A stretch of 64,000 nucleotides of DNA, taken from Methanobacterium_D oryzae. GTDB lineage: Archaea > Methanobacteriota > Methanobacteria > Methanobacteriales > Methanobacteriaceae. Under the pieces are notes generated by a model. That model had not been told where the DNA came from. It did not search any database and saw only the letters and a list, made by a program, of their open reading frames with translations. Shown here piece after piece: positions 18,782 to 28,100 of this stretch (its first letter is position 1; each line of letters begins with the position of its first letter). The stretch spans positions 310,001-374,000 of the forward strand of contig NZ_JBNPXC010000001.1 of assembly GCF_050433505.1 (NCBI RefSeq), in the 5' to 3' direction. The position numbers were made by a program, and so were the translations under genes.

Positions 18782-19531
18782 CTATTTTTCTTTATCCAAC
18801 GCTTCAAAGATAAAACGAGGCCTATTGCCGTATTTTTGTATATATTTTTTAACTTCATTCTCTTCAAGATCTTTATGATGACTTCTAACAATTTCAATCA
18901 TCTCTTCAGTGGTATAAGATATCAAAACCACGTCAAATAACTTTTTGACTAAAAAAACTAAAAATTTAGATAGAAAACTGAAATCTGTTAGAATATCATA
19001 GCGAACTCCTCGAAATTTAAAAACCCAGGCAGTTTGGGCAACTACATTAACATTTTTTAAATCATTGTAATGTTTTAAAAATTCAATTAACACTTTAAAA
19101 TAGAAATAAAAAGTACTTGGACCATTTTCTTCAGTCCAAAGTCCCAAACCCACCTTATCATGATCAAAGTATTCTGAATCAAGAAAATGATCAGCAAAAA
19201 GAACAATATCATATCCAGAAGCCTTTTTATAAATTTCTTTTCTGGATTTAGCACCCATATCTTCTTTAAGAGTATCCCAAAAAATTTTATATACTTCACT
19301 AGGCTTTGAATCAATATCTATAAACAAAAAAGGATCATAAACATCCAGCTTAAGTAAAGAAAGCGCCTGATAAATATTAGCAGATTTACCCGTCCCGGGA
19401 GTTCCTAATACAAGTACAAAATGCCCTTTAGATTTTTTTAAAGTTTTCAATATGGAATAAAGCTCATAAAAGGATTTAGTTTTTACGAAACTTCCATTAT
19501 CCTTTGCAGATAAAACTTTATGATTGAACAT
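18782..19531 (-). CDS. P-loop ATPase of unknown role
   Basis: 249 residues, AAA/STAND-like. Walker A is LVLGTPGTGKSANIYQA at about 41-57; a candidate Walker B is YDIVLFADHFLD near 107. Further downstream NVNVVAQTAWVFKFRGVRYD suggests a sensor strand. The C-terminus (TTEEMIEIVRSHHKDLEENE and KKYIQKYGNRPRFIFEAL) resembles the lid region of ATPases that load or remodel partners. No DNA-binding domain is seen. It is convergent with Kae1-Bud32 (39 bases between stops) and stands alone. Function not recognised. Confidence 0.65.
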   Translation of the reverse strand: MFNHKVLSAKDNGSFVKTKSFYELYSILKTLKKSKGHFVLVLGTPGTGKSANIYQALSLLKLDVYDPFLFIDIDSKPSEVYKIFWDTLKEDMGAKSRKEIYKKASGYDIVLFADHFLDSEYFDHDKVGLGLWTEENGPSTFYFYFKVLIEFLKHYNDLKNVNVVAQTAWVFKFRGVRYDILTDFSFLSKFLVFLVKKLFDVVLISYTTEEMIEIVRSHHKDLEENEVKKYIQKYGNRPRFIFEALDKEK

Positions 19532-19712
19532 TGATACTGTATTGACCTTTAATAATTAAAACTTACTTAAAAAAATTAGTATATTCTGTCAAATTAGAAA
19601 TACCGAAATATAATTAAAGGAAAATCATCCCTAAAAAACTATCCAAAGAAATAAAGAGACTGAAATATAAAAAAATATCATTATATGATTAATTTAAGGT
19701 AAGTGGTGCAAA

Positions 19713-20282
19713 GTGGTAAAAGTCATAAACTTTATAACTGGTAACAAACACAAAGTTAAAGAAGCCAAAGGAATTTTTAAAAATTTTGGCATTGAACTTG
19801 AGCATACAGATCTTGGATACCCTGAAATACAGGGCAATCTAGAAGATGTGGCCAGATTTGGCGCAAAATATGCTGCAAGCAAACTAGAAGGACCTGTAAT
19901 TGTAGAAGATGCCGGTCTTTTTATTAAAGCCTTAAATTGGTTTCCAGGAACTTACTCTTCCTACGTGCAGGAAACACTTACAAATAAAGGCATTTTAAAG
20001 CTCATGAATGGTGTTGAAGACAGATACGCCGAGTTCAGGTCGGTTATTGGGTATTGCACGCTCAAATCCGAGCCCGAGATTTTTTTAGGCGCTGTTAAGG
20101 GACATATTGCATACAAAGAGCGGGGAAATTATGGATTTGCCTATGATCCGCTTTTTATTCCAGATGGTTTTGATAAGACATTTGGAGAGCTTACAACAAA
20201 CGAAAAAAATGAATTTTCTCACAGACGCAGATCACTTGAAAAATTTGCATCTTGGTTAAATACGCATGCAGATAGTGACTGA
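19713..20282 (+). CDS. rdgB: XTP/dITP diphosphatase (Ham1/RdgB family)
   Basis: House-cleaning pyrophosphatase that removes dITP, ITP and XTP. 189 residues. Visible: FITGNKHKVKEAKGIF start, DLGYPEIQGN, catalytic-site EDAGLFIKALNWFPGTYSSYV (read in two blocks), GNYGFAYDPLFIP, and FSHRRRSLEKFASW near the end. GTG 19713 has GTGGTG just upstream. It heads a same-strand run rdgB-rpsO-recJ-like-phosphomevalonate dehydratase, a gene order also known from other methanogens. Confidence 0.94.
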   Translation: MVKVINFITGNKHKVKEAKGIFKNFGIELEHTDLGYPEIQGNLEDVARFGAKYAASKLEGPVIVEDAGLFIKALNWFPGTYSSYVQETLTNKGILKLMNGVEDRYAEFRSVIGYCTLKSEPEIFLGAVKGHIAYKERGNYGFAYDPLFIPDGFDKTFGELTTNEKNEFSHRRRSLEKFASWLNTHADSD

Positions 20283-20327
20283 TCTGATTTGAAATTCTAT
20301 CAAACTAATTAAATTAGAGGTGATTTT

Positions 20328-20729
20328 ATGGCAAATAAGCCTGAATGGGTTGAATACTCAAACGAAGAAATAGAAGAAATAATATTAAAACTCACAAAAG
20401 AAGGAAACTCCACAAGTAAAATTGGAATTATTTTAAGAGACCAGTACGGAGTTCCAGATGTAAAACTCATAACTGGAAAAAAAATAACCAAAATACTTGA
20501 AGACCACGGTCAAGGACTTAAATACCCAGAAGATCTCATGAACCTCATAAGGAGAGCTGTTAACATAAGAGATCATATGGAAGAAAATCCAAAGGACCTT
20601 CACACAAGAAGAGGTTTAAGGATAATTGAATCCAAAATTAGAAGACTTGTCAGATACTACGTAAGAGAAGGCGTACTTCCTGAAGGATGGAGATATGACC
20701 CAAGAAGCGCAGCACTCCTTGTTAAATAG
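20328..20729 (+). CDS. rpsO: 30S ribosomal protein uS15 (archaeal S15P/S13e)
   Basis: 133 residues, archaeal/eukaryotic length with the extra N-terminal domain. Visible: EIEEIILKLTKEGNSTSKIG, ILRDQYGVPDVKLITGKKI, NIRDHMEENPKDLHTRRGL and LVRYYVREGVLPEGWRYDP. It binds the central domain of 16S rRNA. GAGGTGA lies 5 bases before ATG. The last 35 bases overlap the next gene, indicating translational coupling. Confidence 0.97.
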   Translation: MANKPEWVEYSNEEIEEIILKLTKEGNSTSKIGIILRDQYGVPDVKLITGKKITKILEDHGQGLKYPEDLMNLIRRAVNIRDHMEENPKDLHTRRGLRIIESKIRRLVRYYVREGVLPEGWRYDPRSAALLVK

Positions 20730-22056
20730 GGCTGATGAAGCTTGCTCCCTTATAAAGGAGCATATAGACAAGGATCACATTGTGAGAATCATCTCTCACA
20801 ATGATTCTGATGGATTATCCTCCGCTGGAGTAATGTGCAATGCAATCTCCAAGCAGGGCGGAAAATTCCATGTTACAATAGTCCCAAGACTTAAAGAGGA
20901 ATTTGTAAAAAAACTTTCCCGTGAAAGATATAAATTATTTGTTTTCTGTGATATGGGAAGTGCATTTCCCGAACTTATAAGCAAACTGAAGGCAAATTCA
21001 GTTATTTGCGACCATCACCAAGTATTAGAAGATGATGGTGAAAAATACGAAAATTTAGTGCATGTTAATCCACATCTCTTTGGAATGAGCGGAACTCGAG
21101 ATGTAAGCGCTTCAGGAGTTTCCTATCTAGCCACAAGAGGAATGGACAATGTAGAACTTTCAGGCCTTGCCCTCGTTGGTGCCTATGGAGATATGCAATG
21201 CAGCGATGAAATTCAAGGCGTTAACAAGATGATACTTGATGAAGGACTTAAATCAAGTGTCATTGAAGAGCATGACGACCTTAAAATAGCCTATAAAAAG
21301 GAAGAACCAATCTACAAATCACTTTCATATACCTTTAACCCTGCATTAAAAGACATTTCAGGAGATCCAGAGAGTGCAAAAGCATTCTTACAGGAACATG
21401 GCTTATCTTATGGAATTAAATTTGAAGATTTAGCGGCAGAGGAAAAAGACATGCTCAAAGAAGAGCTTATAAAGATTAATCCAAAAATATTTGATACAGT
21501 ATACAGTATTCCAAGTGAAACACCCGCTTTAAGAAGTATTGAAGATTATTCAAATATTCTCGATGCCTGCGGTAAAAACAAAAAGTATGGGGTTGGTTTA
21601 AGCATCTGTATCGGTGAAAGAGATGAAGCTCTTAATGAAGGATTAGAATTTGCTAAAAAATACAGAGATAGCCTTTCTAAAGGGATAGAATGGATTAGAA
21701 AAGAAGGATCCATTAAACATGACAACATACAACACATCTATACAGATGATAAGGCTAAAAAAAGATTGATGGGTACAATTGCAAGTGTAGGGATTGAACT
21801 TGAAATTTTAGACCCCGAAAAGCCAGTAATTGCAATATCAAAGATGCATGACATCGTTAAAATATCTGGAAGAACCACCATGGAAATGATAAATAGAGGT
21901 GTGAACCTCGGATATGCCCTAAGCGAATCTGCAAAAAGCTTTAACGGTGCTGGTGGTGGCCATAATATAGCCGCTGGAGCTGTTGTACCATTTAAAGAAA
22001 TGGATAATTTCTTAGATATTGTAGATGAAATTGTAGGAACTCAACTTAACCAATAA
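20695..22056 (+). CDS. DHH-family RecJ-like single-strand nuclease (archaeal RecJ/Cdc45-like)
   Basis: 453 residues. DHH domain: SHNDSDGLSSAGVM (about 41-54), VICDHHQVLEDDGE (about 103), HVNPHLFGMSG, GAYGDMQCSDEIQG; DHHA1 domain near the end: AKSFNGAGGGHNIAAGA. The metal-binding Asp/His residues are intact, so it is probably an active exonuclease. In euryarchaea such proteins associate with GINS and MCM (GAN-type) and proofread or take part in fork work. ATG 20695 has GGATGGAGA just upstream within rpsO; the next in-frame TTG has no SD. Confidence 0.92.
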   Translation: MTQEAQHSLLNRADEACSLIKEHIDKDHIVRIISHNDSDGLSSAGVMCNAISKQGGKFHVTIVPRLKEEFVKKLSRERYKLFVFCDMGSAFPELISKLKANSVICDHHQVLEDDGEKYENLVHVNPHLFGMSGTRDVSASGVSYLATRGMDNVELSGLALVGAYGDMQCSDEIQGVNKMILDEGLKSSVIEEHDDLKIAYKKEEPIYKSLSYTFNPALKDISGDPESAKAFLQEHGLSYGIKFEDLAAEEKDMLKEELIKINPKIFDTVYSIPSETPALRSIEDYSNILDACGKNKKYGVGLSICIGERDEALNEGLEFAKKYRDSLSKGIEWIRKEGSIKHDNIQHIYTDDKAKKRLMGTIASVGIELEILDPEKPVIAISKMHDIVKISGRTTMEMINRGVNLGYALSESAKSFNGAGGGHNIAAGAVVPFKEMDNFLDIVDEIVGTQLNQ

Positions 22057-22094
22057 TACTTAATTTAAATATAAAATTTAATTTAGTGATTTTT

Positions 22095-23294
22095 ATGTAC
22101 CTTACACCAGAAGAAGAAAAAATGATGGCTGGAGAATACGGAGCCGCAGTCGAAAAGAGTATGGAAATTCTTGTAGCATTAGGAGACATTTATAATGCTG
22201 AAAAGCTGGTTGATATAACATCAGCCCAGATATCAGGAGTTTCATATAAAACAATTGGAGATGCAGGCTTAGAATTTCTAGAAGACATGGCACTTGATGC
22301 TAAAGTCATAGTTCCATCAACTTTAAACCCTGCTGGTGTTGACCTCGAGAGATTCGACCTAGGTTTTTCAAAGGAATTTACCAAGAAACAATTAGAGATA
22401 ATCGAAGCCTACAGAAAAATGGATATCACCACAACATGCACATGTACACCATATCTTGTTGGGAACGTTCCAGTTAAAGGAGATCATGTTGCATGGTCCG
22501 AATCATCCGCAGTAGCATACGTTAACTCAGTTATAGGTGCAAAAACAAACCGTGAAGGCGGACCTGGAGCACTCTCAGCTGCAATCTGCGGTAAAACTGC
22601 TGAATATGGTTTCCATCTTGATGAAAATCGTAAAGCTAATTTAATCGTTGACGTTGAAGACCCGATTAAAGGTGTAGATTACGGTGCAATTGGTTACATT
22701 GTTGGAAAAGCTGTAGGAGATGGAGTTCCATATTTCAAGTTAAAAAATAGGTCAACTACAAATAATCTTAAAAGCTTAGGTGCAGCACTCGCATCATCTG
22801 GCGCAGTTGCGCTTTATCACGTTGAAAACTTAACCCCAGAGTATAAAGAAGCTCTCCAAGGATTAGCAGTTTCTGATTTAGAAAAAATCAGTATTGATAG
22901 AAGAGAAATCAATGAAACAAAAGAAAAATTATCAACTGCAAGTGGAAAACCTGACCTAATTTGTGTGGGTTGCCCGCATGCATCCATTGAAGAAATAAAA
23001 AACATTGCAACTAAAGTAGCTGGAAAACAGCTTAAAAATGAACTCTGGGTTTGCACATCAATTCCAGTAAAAGCTACAGCAGACAGAATGGGTTACACCG
23101 AAATTATAGAAAAAGCTGGGGGAAAAATGGTTTGTGATACCTGTATGGTTGTTGCGCCAATTGAAGAGCTTGGTTTTAAGGTTATTGGTGTTGATTCTGC
23201 TAAAGCAGCGAATTATGTGCCCAGTATGTGTGGATTGGATGTTATTTTTGATGATCTTCAAAATCTTCTAGATTTTGAGACCCCGGAAACATAG
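22095..23294 (+). CDS. Phosphomevalonate dehydratase large subunit (aconitase X family)
   Basis: 399 residues. The AcnX large-subunit signatures are present: MYLTPEEEKMMAGEYG start, CTCTPYLVGNVP near residue 115, the SNREGGPGAL-type block as TNREGGPGALSAAICG (about 150), a cysteine in CVGCPHASIEE (about 294), and CDTCMVVAP (about 341). In archaea this subunit, with a small swivel subunit, dehydrates 5-phosphomevalonate in the modified mevalonate pathway to isoprenoid ether lipids. The small subunit is not in the window. The last dozen codons (from about 23259) come from a hairpin repeat, so the natural C-terminus was probably altered. ATG 22095 is chosen with GTGAT 5 bases upstream. Confidence 0.88.
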   Translation: MYLTPEEEKMMAGEYGAAVEKSMEILVALGDIYNAEKLVDITSAQISGVSYKTIGDAGLEFLEDMALDAKVIVPSTLNPAGVDLERFDLGFSKEFTKKQLEIIEAYRKMDITTTCTCTPYLVGNVPVKGDHVAWSESSAVAYVNSVIGAKTNREGGPGALSAAICGKTAEYGFHLDENRKANLIVDVEDPIKGVDYGAIGYIVGKAVGDGVPYFKLKNRSTTNNLKSLGAALASSGAVALYHVENLTPEYKEALQGLAVSDLEKISIDRREINETKEKLSTASGKPDLICVGCPHASIEEIKNIATKVAGKQLKNELWVCTSIPVKATADRMGYTEIIEKAGGKMVCDTCMVVAPIEELGFKVIGVDSAKAANYVPSMCGLDVIFDDLQNLLDFETPET

Positions 23295-23380
23295 CATGCG
23301 AATCTTCGATTCGCTACCACGAAGCGAAGCTTCGTATGGCATTCGAAAATCGAAGATTTGACAGTTTCCGAGGGTTTTAA
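23259..23380. repeat. Cloverleaf-like multi-hairpin repeat overlapping the dehydratase stop codon
   Basis: Five stems can be read: CAAAATCT-TCT-AGATTTTG (23259-23277); an outer stem pairing about 23275-23290 (ending CCGGAAAC) with 23364-23380 (starting GTTTCCG); and inside it GCGAATC-TTC-GATTCGC (23298-23314), ACGAAGC-GAA-GCTTCGT (23319-23335) and AAATC-GAA-GATTT (23347-23359). Most loops are the triplet GAA or TTC. No protein or tRNA features are present. It resembles the hairpin blocks at 3432-3488 and 50590-50699 in loop type and in words such as GACCCC and AAATC-GAA-GATTT. Probably a non-coding repeat. Confidence 0.75.
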
Positions 23381-23433
23381 GAATCTAATTGATGAAAATA
23401 AAATAAACTGAATAAAAAATTATTTTTCTTTCT

Positions 23434-24026
23434 TCAAAAAGCATAAATATTCATTTTTACCATTTTTTCATAAATTAAGCCGTTATAATCATTATGTCTT
23501 AATCTAAGAGGAAAATGTTCAGAATTGAAATTTTCTTCTCTAATTTTGTCTATTCCATAATCAATTAAGATTTGAACGGCTCTTTTTATATTTTCGTCAT
23601 ATTTCTTTCCAAAATAGTTTCTACGCCTTGTAATCATCCATACAAGAAATAAATATGTACTGGGTATGCCAACTATAACAATAGATAAAACGCCTTGAAA
23701 AAAATTGAAATGAAGAATTACTCCAAATATAAAGATAAACAATCCTCTAGAGCAAATGTCCACAAAATTAATAGGAAAAAAATTTTTAATATGTCTTTAG
23801 CATCAAATTTTGTCACGTTTTTAAAATAAAGTTCCATTTCCTTTTGAGTTTTTTGATACAAAGCAGGATTATTCTTTACAAAATAATTTCTTTGTTTCTG
23901 CTTAGATACTAATTTAAAAAAGGTTCGAAAAGTATAAGGCATAATCCCTAGCGGTGCAGGAGGTCTAGCTGGTTCAAACTCCATTATGTATGCAATTAAT
24001 CCTTCAACTATCTTTTCAGTCCCCAT
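23434..24026 (-). pseudogene. Frameshifted small membrane protein gene
   Basis: Two overlapping reading frames read as one protein split by a shift. The upstream part (24026 to about 23790) starts MGTEKIVEGLIAYIMEF and runs to KDILKIFF. The downstream part continues in another frame as FVDICSRGLFIFIFGVILHF and ends near 23434 (YEKMVKMNIYAF). The shift falls at a run of seven T on the coding strand (+ strand A7 at about 23777-23783). Joined, it would have about 190 residues with two hydrophobic segments. No family is recognised. A recent mutation, a sequencing slip and a slippery site are all possible. Confidence 0.55.
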
Positions 24027-24117
24027 ATTACCCCCTATTTAAGCTGATAATAAAAAATTAAATTTCTTCATCAAATTCTAATTTTTCACCACGTTCATAA
24101 TACATTAAAATTTATAT

Positions 24118-25119
24118 TTATTCATTGTCTTCGTAGTGAAGGTATTTTAACTCCCCTCCGCAATGGCAGCTTTCAAAATCATCTACAGATTCATCAAGTT
24201 CCAATTTATAATAATCTCCACAACTTTTACAAATCAAAACACTACTATAATCTGGATTATTCTCATCCATATCTTGTACAAGCTCATGAATGGCTTTATA
24301 TTGTGTCACATTCGTTTTCATTAATTTAAAAAAAGTCTTATATGCCTTAACAATATCTTCTTCAATAATATGCTCCCTATTATGATGTACAGCATTACAT
24401 CCTGCGAGTAGCTGGATGAATAAACCTTCTGTTGGAACATAATCTGAATTAAAATCACGGAATCTCATGCCAAATATCTCATTTTCTATATCTACTAATA
24501 AACGTGTTATTGTTAAATAAAAATCTGAGGTTTTTTTGTCAAAGATTTGTGTTTTTCCCAGTTTCTGGAAAAATTCTGCAGTAAGTTCAGGAACCTCTTC
24601 GACTTGATCAAATCGATCTAGAGCGGAAAGTAGGCGTGCATCTAGTCCACTGAATGCTATATTCAAGCTGTCATCCCAGGAAAAAGGACATCCGCTGTTT
24701 AGGTAGTATGTAGTTTCTATTAAGGGACGCATGGAACGGAAAACATTTAAGTCTGTTTTACTTAAAGAAATAGTTTTTAAACTTGTTACAGGCAAATTAG
24801 CTGTAGCTAAAGTGGCTAACTTATTATTTGCTAGTTCTTTGAAAGTTAAAGGACGACTAATAATTTTCCTTTCTTCAAAAGATGACATAAATCCCTCATA
24901 TAAACCGGATTTCCAAATATCTCGAATTTCATCCAATACTTCATGTAAACCTTGGAGATTTAAAGACATTAGATACTCAAAATGCTCTTTAAGCATTCTT
25001 TTGTTCCATTCTGCACTTGTTTCTCTTCCAAGTGAAGCATTCACACGATCTTTAAAATCAAAAGCAATATCTAAAATTTTCATCCATGTCTTTACTTTTT
25101 TCAAATGACCAATCTCCAT
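24118..25119 (-). CDS. Helical protein with C-terminal zinc ribbon, unknown function
   Basis: 333 residues, mostly helical. The only clear domain is a C-terminal zinc ribbon at about 296-328: CKSCGDYYKLELDESVDDF followed by CHCGG, giving the CxxC...CxC cluster. This type of ribbon (C..CG..Y.L...ES..DF..C.CGG.L.Y) recurs in Methanobacteriales proteins. The start lies 18 bases behind the stop of the giant surface protein on the same strand, so the two are likely co-transcribed. There is no signal peptide, so it should stay in the cytoplasm. Confidence 0.6.
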   Translation of the reverse strand: MEIGHLKKVKTWMKILDIAFDFKDRVNASLGRETSAEWNKRMLKEHFEYLMSLNLQGLHEVLDEIRDIWKSGLYEGFMSSFEERKIISRPLTFKELANNKLATLATANLPVTSLKTISLSKTDLNVFRSMRPLIETTYYLNSGCPFSWDDSLNIAFSGLDARLLSALDRFDQVEEVPELTAEFFQKLGKTQIFDKKTSDFYLTITRLLVDIENEIFGMRFRDFNSDYVPTEGLFIQLLAGCNAVHHNREHIIEEDIVKAYKTFFKLMKTNVTQYKAIHELVQDMDENNPDYSSVLICKSCGDYYKLELDESVDDFESCHCGGELKYLHYEDNE

Positions 25120-25137
25120 AAAATATACTTTTAAACA

Positions 25138-28100
25138 CTATATTGGCAAAAATGTATTTTTAAGGGCTTCCCAAAACTCATCAACAGCTTTGTCATAATT
25201 GCCTTGACCAATTCCATCAGCAGCAAAACTGTAAACCACTTCTCCCCATGATTTATATATCTTCAATGGATCTGCAATATAGCTTATAGAACCCACCATA
25301 TTTAATAACAATCTAATTTTATCTGCCTGTTTAGAGAAAATGCTACAAAGCCCTTTTTCAAGCGCATATTGAGCAACATTAGGATCTACACGGACAGTAT
25401 TCTTTGACCATGCTTTCATGAACTCATCATCTACAAAACTGTTACCTGCTTGTTTAAATCCTCTTTTTAACGTATTAAATGCAAACCTTGGGTCTTTAAT
25501 AAAATATCTGGTAGCCATTTTAAGACTATCCATAGCTTCCAGCATTCCGCTTTTCACTTGTTGTAAATATTCACCAGAACCTGGGGTCGATGAAATAGAT
25601 CCTATGAACAATAATTCTCCAGCAATATCTAACATCATAGAGAAAGTTTCCCACTCATCAATTTTCTCCTCTAATGTTAAATTCCATTCAGGTAATGGTT
25701 TTCTTACCTCTCCACGATTAAGAGCATCTCTTACCGCAGCTACATCTCTATTTAACTGATCATTAGGATATAAAGGACCATAATCGGGTTTTTCAGGAGG
25801 TTTTGGAGGAGTAGGAGGTTGTGGTTCTGGTTGTGTAGGAGGTACTTTAGGATCATCTGGAGGCTGAACATCTCTAGAAAATTCATAATAATAATTATTT
25901 CCATTGTCTCCTGGAGCAGAAGGATTAATTGAATTAAAGTTAAATTTGGCTTGATTATTACCAGTATCTGGATCATAAGTTTCTGAAGCAGCATTCACAG
26001 ACAAACTTCTAACATTAGTTTTTGAATTAAAGGTTTTTATGCTTGCTAAATCACCATAAACATTAACTATATTAACAAAATAACCATCATTAACTGCTTG
26101 AAGCACTAATTCAACTGTAGCATTACCCTCCTTATTTAATATCCCTACACTCCAAACTCCAGTACCGGGATCATATACTCCCTGCCCTTGGCTACTTAAA
26201 AGCTTCAAACCAAAAGGTATCCTATAATTCACTTTAACATTTGCACTTTTAGGACCATCATTAAACGCAGTAATGGTTAATTTAACTTTTTCACCCAGAT
26301 TCAAGCTATTCTTATCGCCAGTAATGGTAACGCCCAGATCAGCCGCAGCAGCGTTTGAATCCAGGTTTTTAACTGTTAAATCATAAACCACTGGTGAATA
26401 AGTACCGTTCTTTTCAAGGACCACTTCAACCTCCAGATACCTGCCAGAAGGTGTTAACCTTAAATTAGCATTATTAATTGCTTCTTCCCAGTTTGACCAG
26501 TTAATTTTATCGTTGGAACTTCTAACACGTACTGTTACTTTACTTCTTTTGGGTTCATAGCTATTCCAGCTAATAGTGCCCCAGTAGGCATTGTTTACCA
26601 GAGAATCGTGGATCACTGTCCATGTTCCCTGTTCATGAGTATTGGAATTTAATGGGAGCATGTTACTGTAGCCTACATGAGTTCCAGAGACTATCATTTT
26701 AGAAAAGTCCACACCGTTAATTTCAGGATTTATACGATGAATATAAACATCTTCATGGTCAACTGTCCATAATTTACCTTCACCGTCAACAGATAAAGCT
26801 GTAGGGCCATTACCTGCCCATATAGTAGCTTTTAATGTACCGTCATTAGAGAATCTGGTTACTGTATCTGATTCTAAGTTAGCTGTCCATACATCCCCAT
26901 CATCAGTGACTGCAACTCCCCTTGCTCCCCGGGGAGCAGTTTTTGTCCAGTCCACATTTCCTGTTAGGGTGTCAATTCTGGAGATACGGGAATCTGTATA
27001 ACCAGTGACAAAAAGATGGTTGTTTCCATCAAGGGCAAGTCCATAAGCCCAATGTGGAATATTAATCCTTGTATAAGAACCAGTAACTGTATCAAGTCTG
27101 AGAATATTTCTATTTTGACCCCCGGCAGACCAAATAATACCATTTTGATCTATTACTGCTCCGTAGGGTGTATGTCCTACCGATGAAACATCTATAGTTT
27201 TTATTATCTGGTCAGTGCTACTATCTAAACAGAAATATTTCATTAACCCATAGCAGCCCACCCATACATTACCATCCAAATCTATTACAATTGCCAGTGG
27301 TCCTGGATTGGCCCAGTTATTAGCGTATCCACCCGTATATTTACCAGGAGTATAATTACCTTCACGTCCAGGTATGAAAACAGTTTCATACAGTACACAT
27401 TCATCTTTTCCCCAGTCCAAAATCTCAGTACCGGTTATAACACCATTAAGATCCAGATCCCGACTGGTCTGGATAATTCCATCATGATTACGGTCTATAA
27501 ACCCTCTATTTTCCAGAAGTCCTATTTTAACCACACTTCCTGTCTGATAGTTAGTCACCCAATAGTTACCATTAGAATCCACAACTGTTCTAGATGGGCT
27601 GGCGTAATTCAATGGACTGGTTCTATATCTGGCTATTTCCTGGCCTGTTCTTATATCAACCTTAGAAATTGTGCCCTGGTTGGTGTTAGGAATCCAGATA
27701 TAATTTCCTGTAGGATTGGTGTTGTTTAGAAGCTCTAATTTATCCCCTGAGCCATTTATGTTATTATAAACACCTTTATCAAAGTCTTCTGAGGAGTTGT
27801 AGGTTTGGTTTGGGTCTGCAGCACCTACATTTCCTATAAAAAGTAGTGCCAAAAAGAGTATTATAAACAGTGCCAGCCATTTATTTGGCCTGATTTTATC
27901 ATTATTTTTATTAAGATAAGCTGCAAAGAAGATGAATAAAATTGCAACGCCTGAAAAATTAAGGGGTATCCCTGTATCTTGCATTGGTACAGAATTATCT
28001 TCTGGAGGTGGTATGGTACCATTTTGTTCGGAATAATCTTTTATATAAACATATTTACCATTTATTATAACTTTTTTATAGCCTGCAACAGGATTAACGG

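Noticed and set aside
23281..23372. tRNA-like cloverleaf
   Set aside because: No T-loop consensus, no fitting anticodon arm, and loops are only three bases; it is a repeat, not a tRNA.
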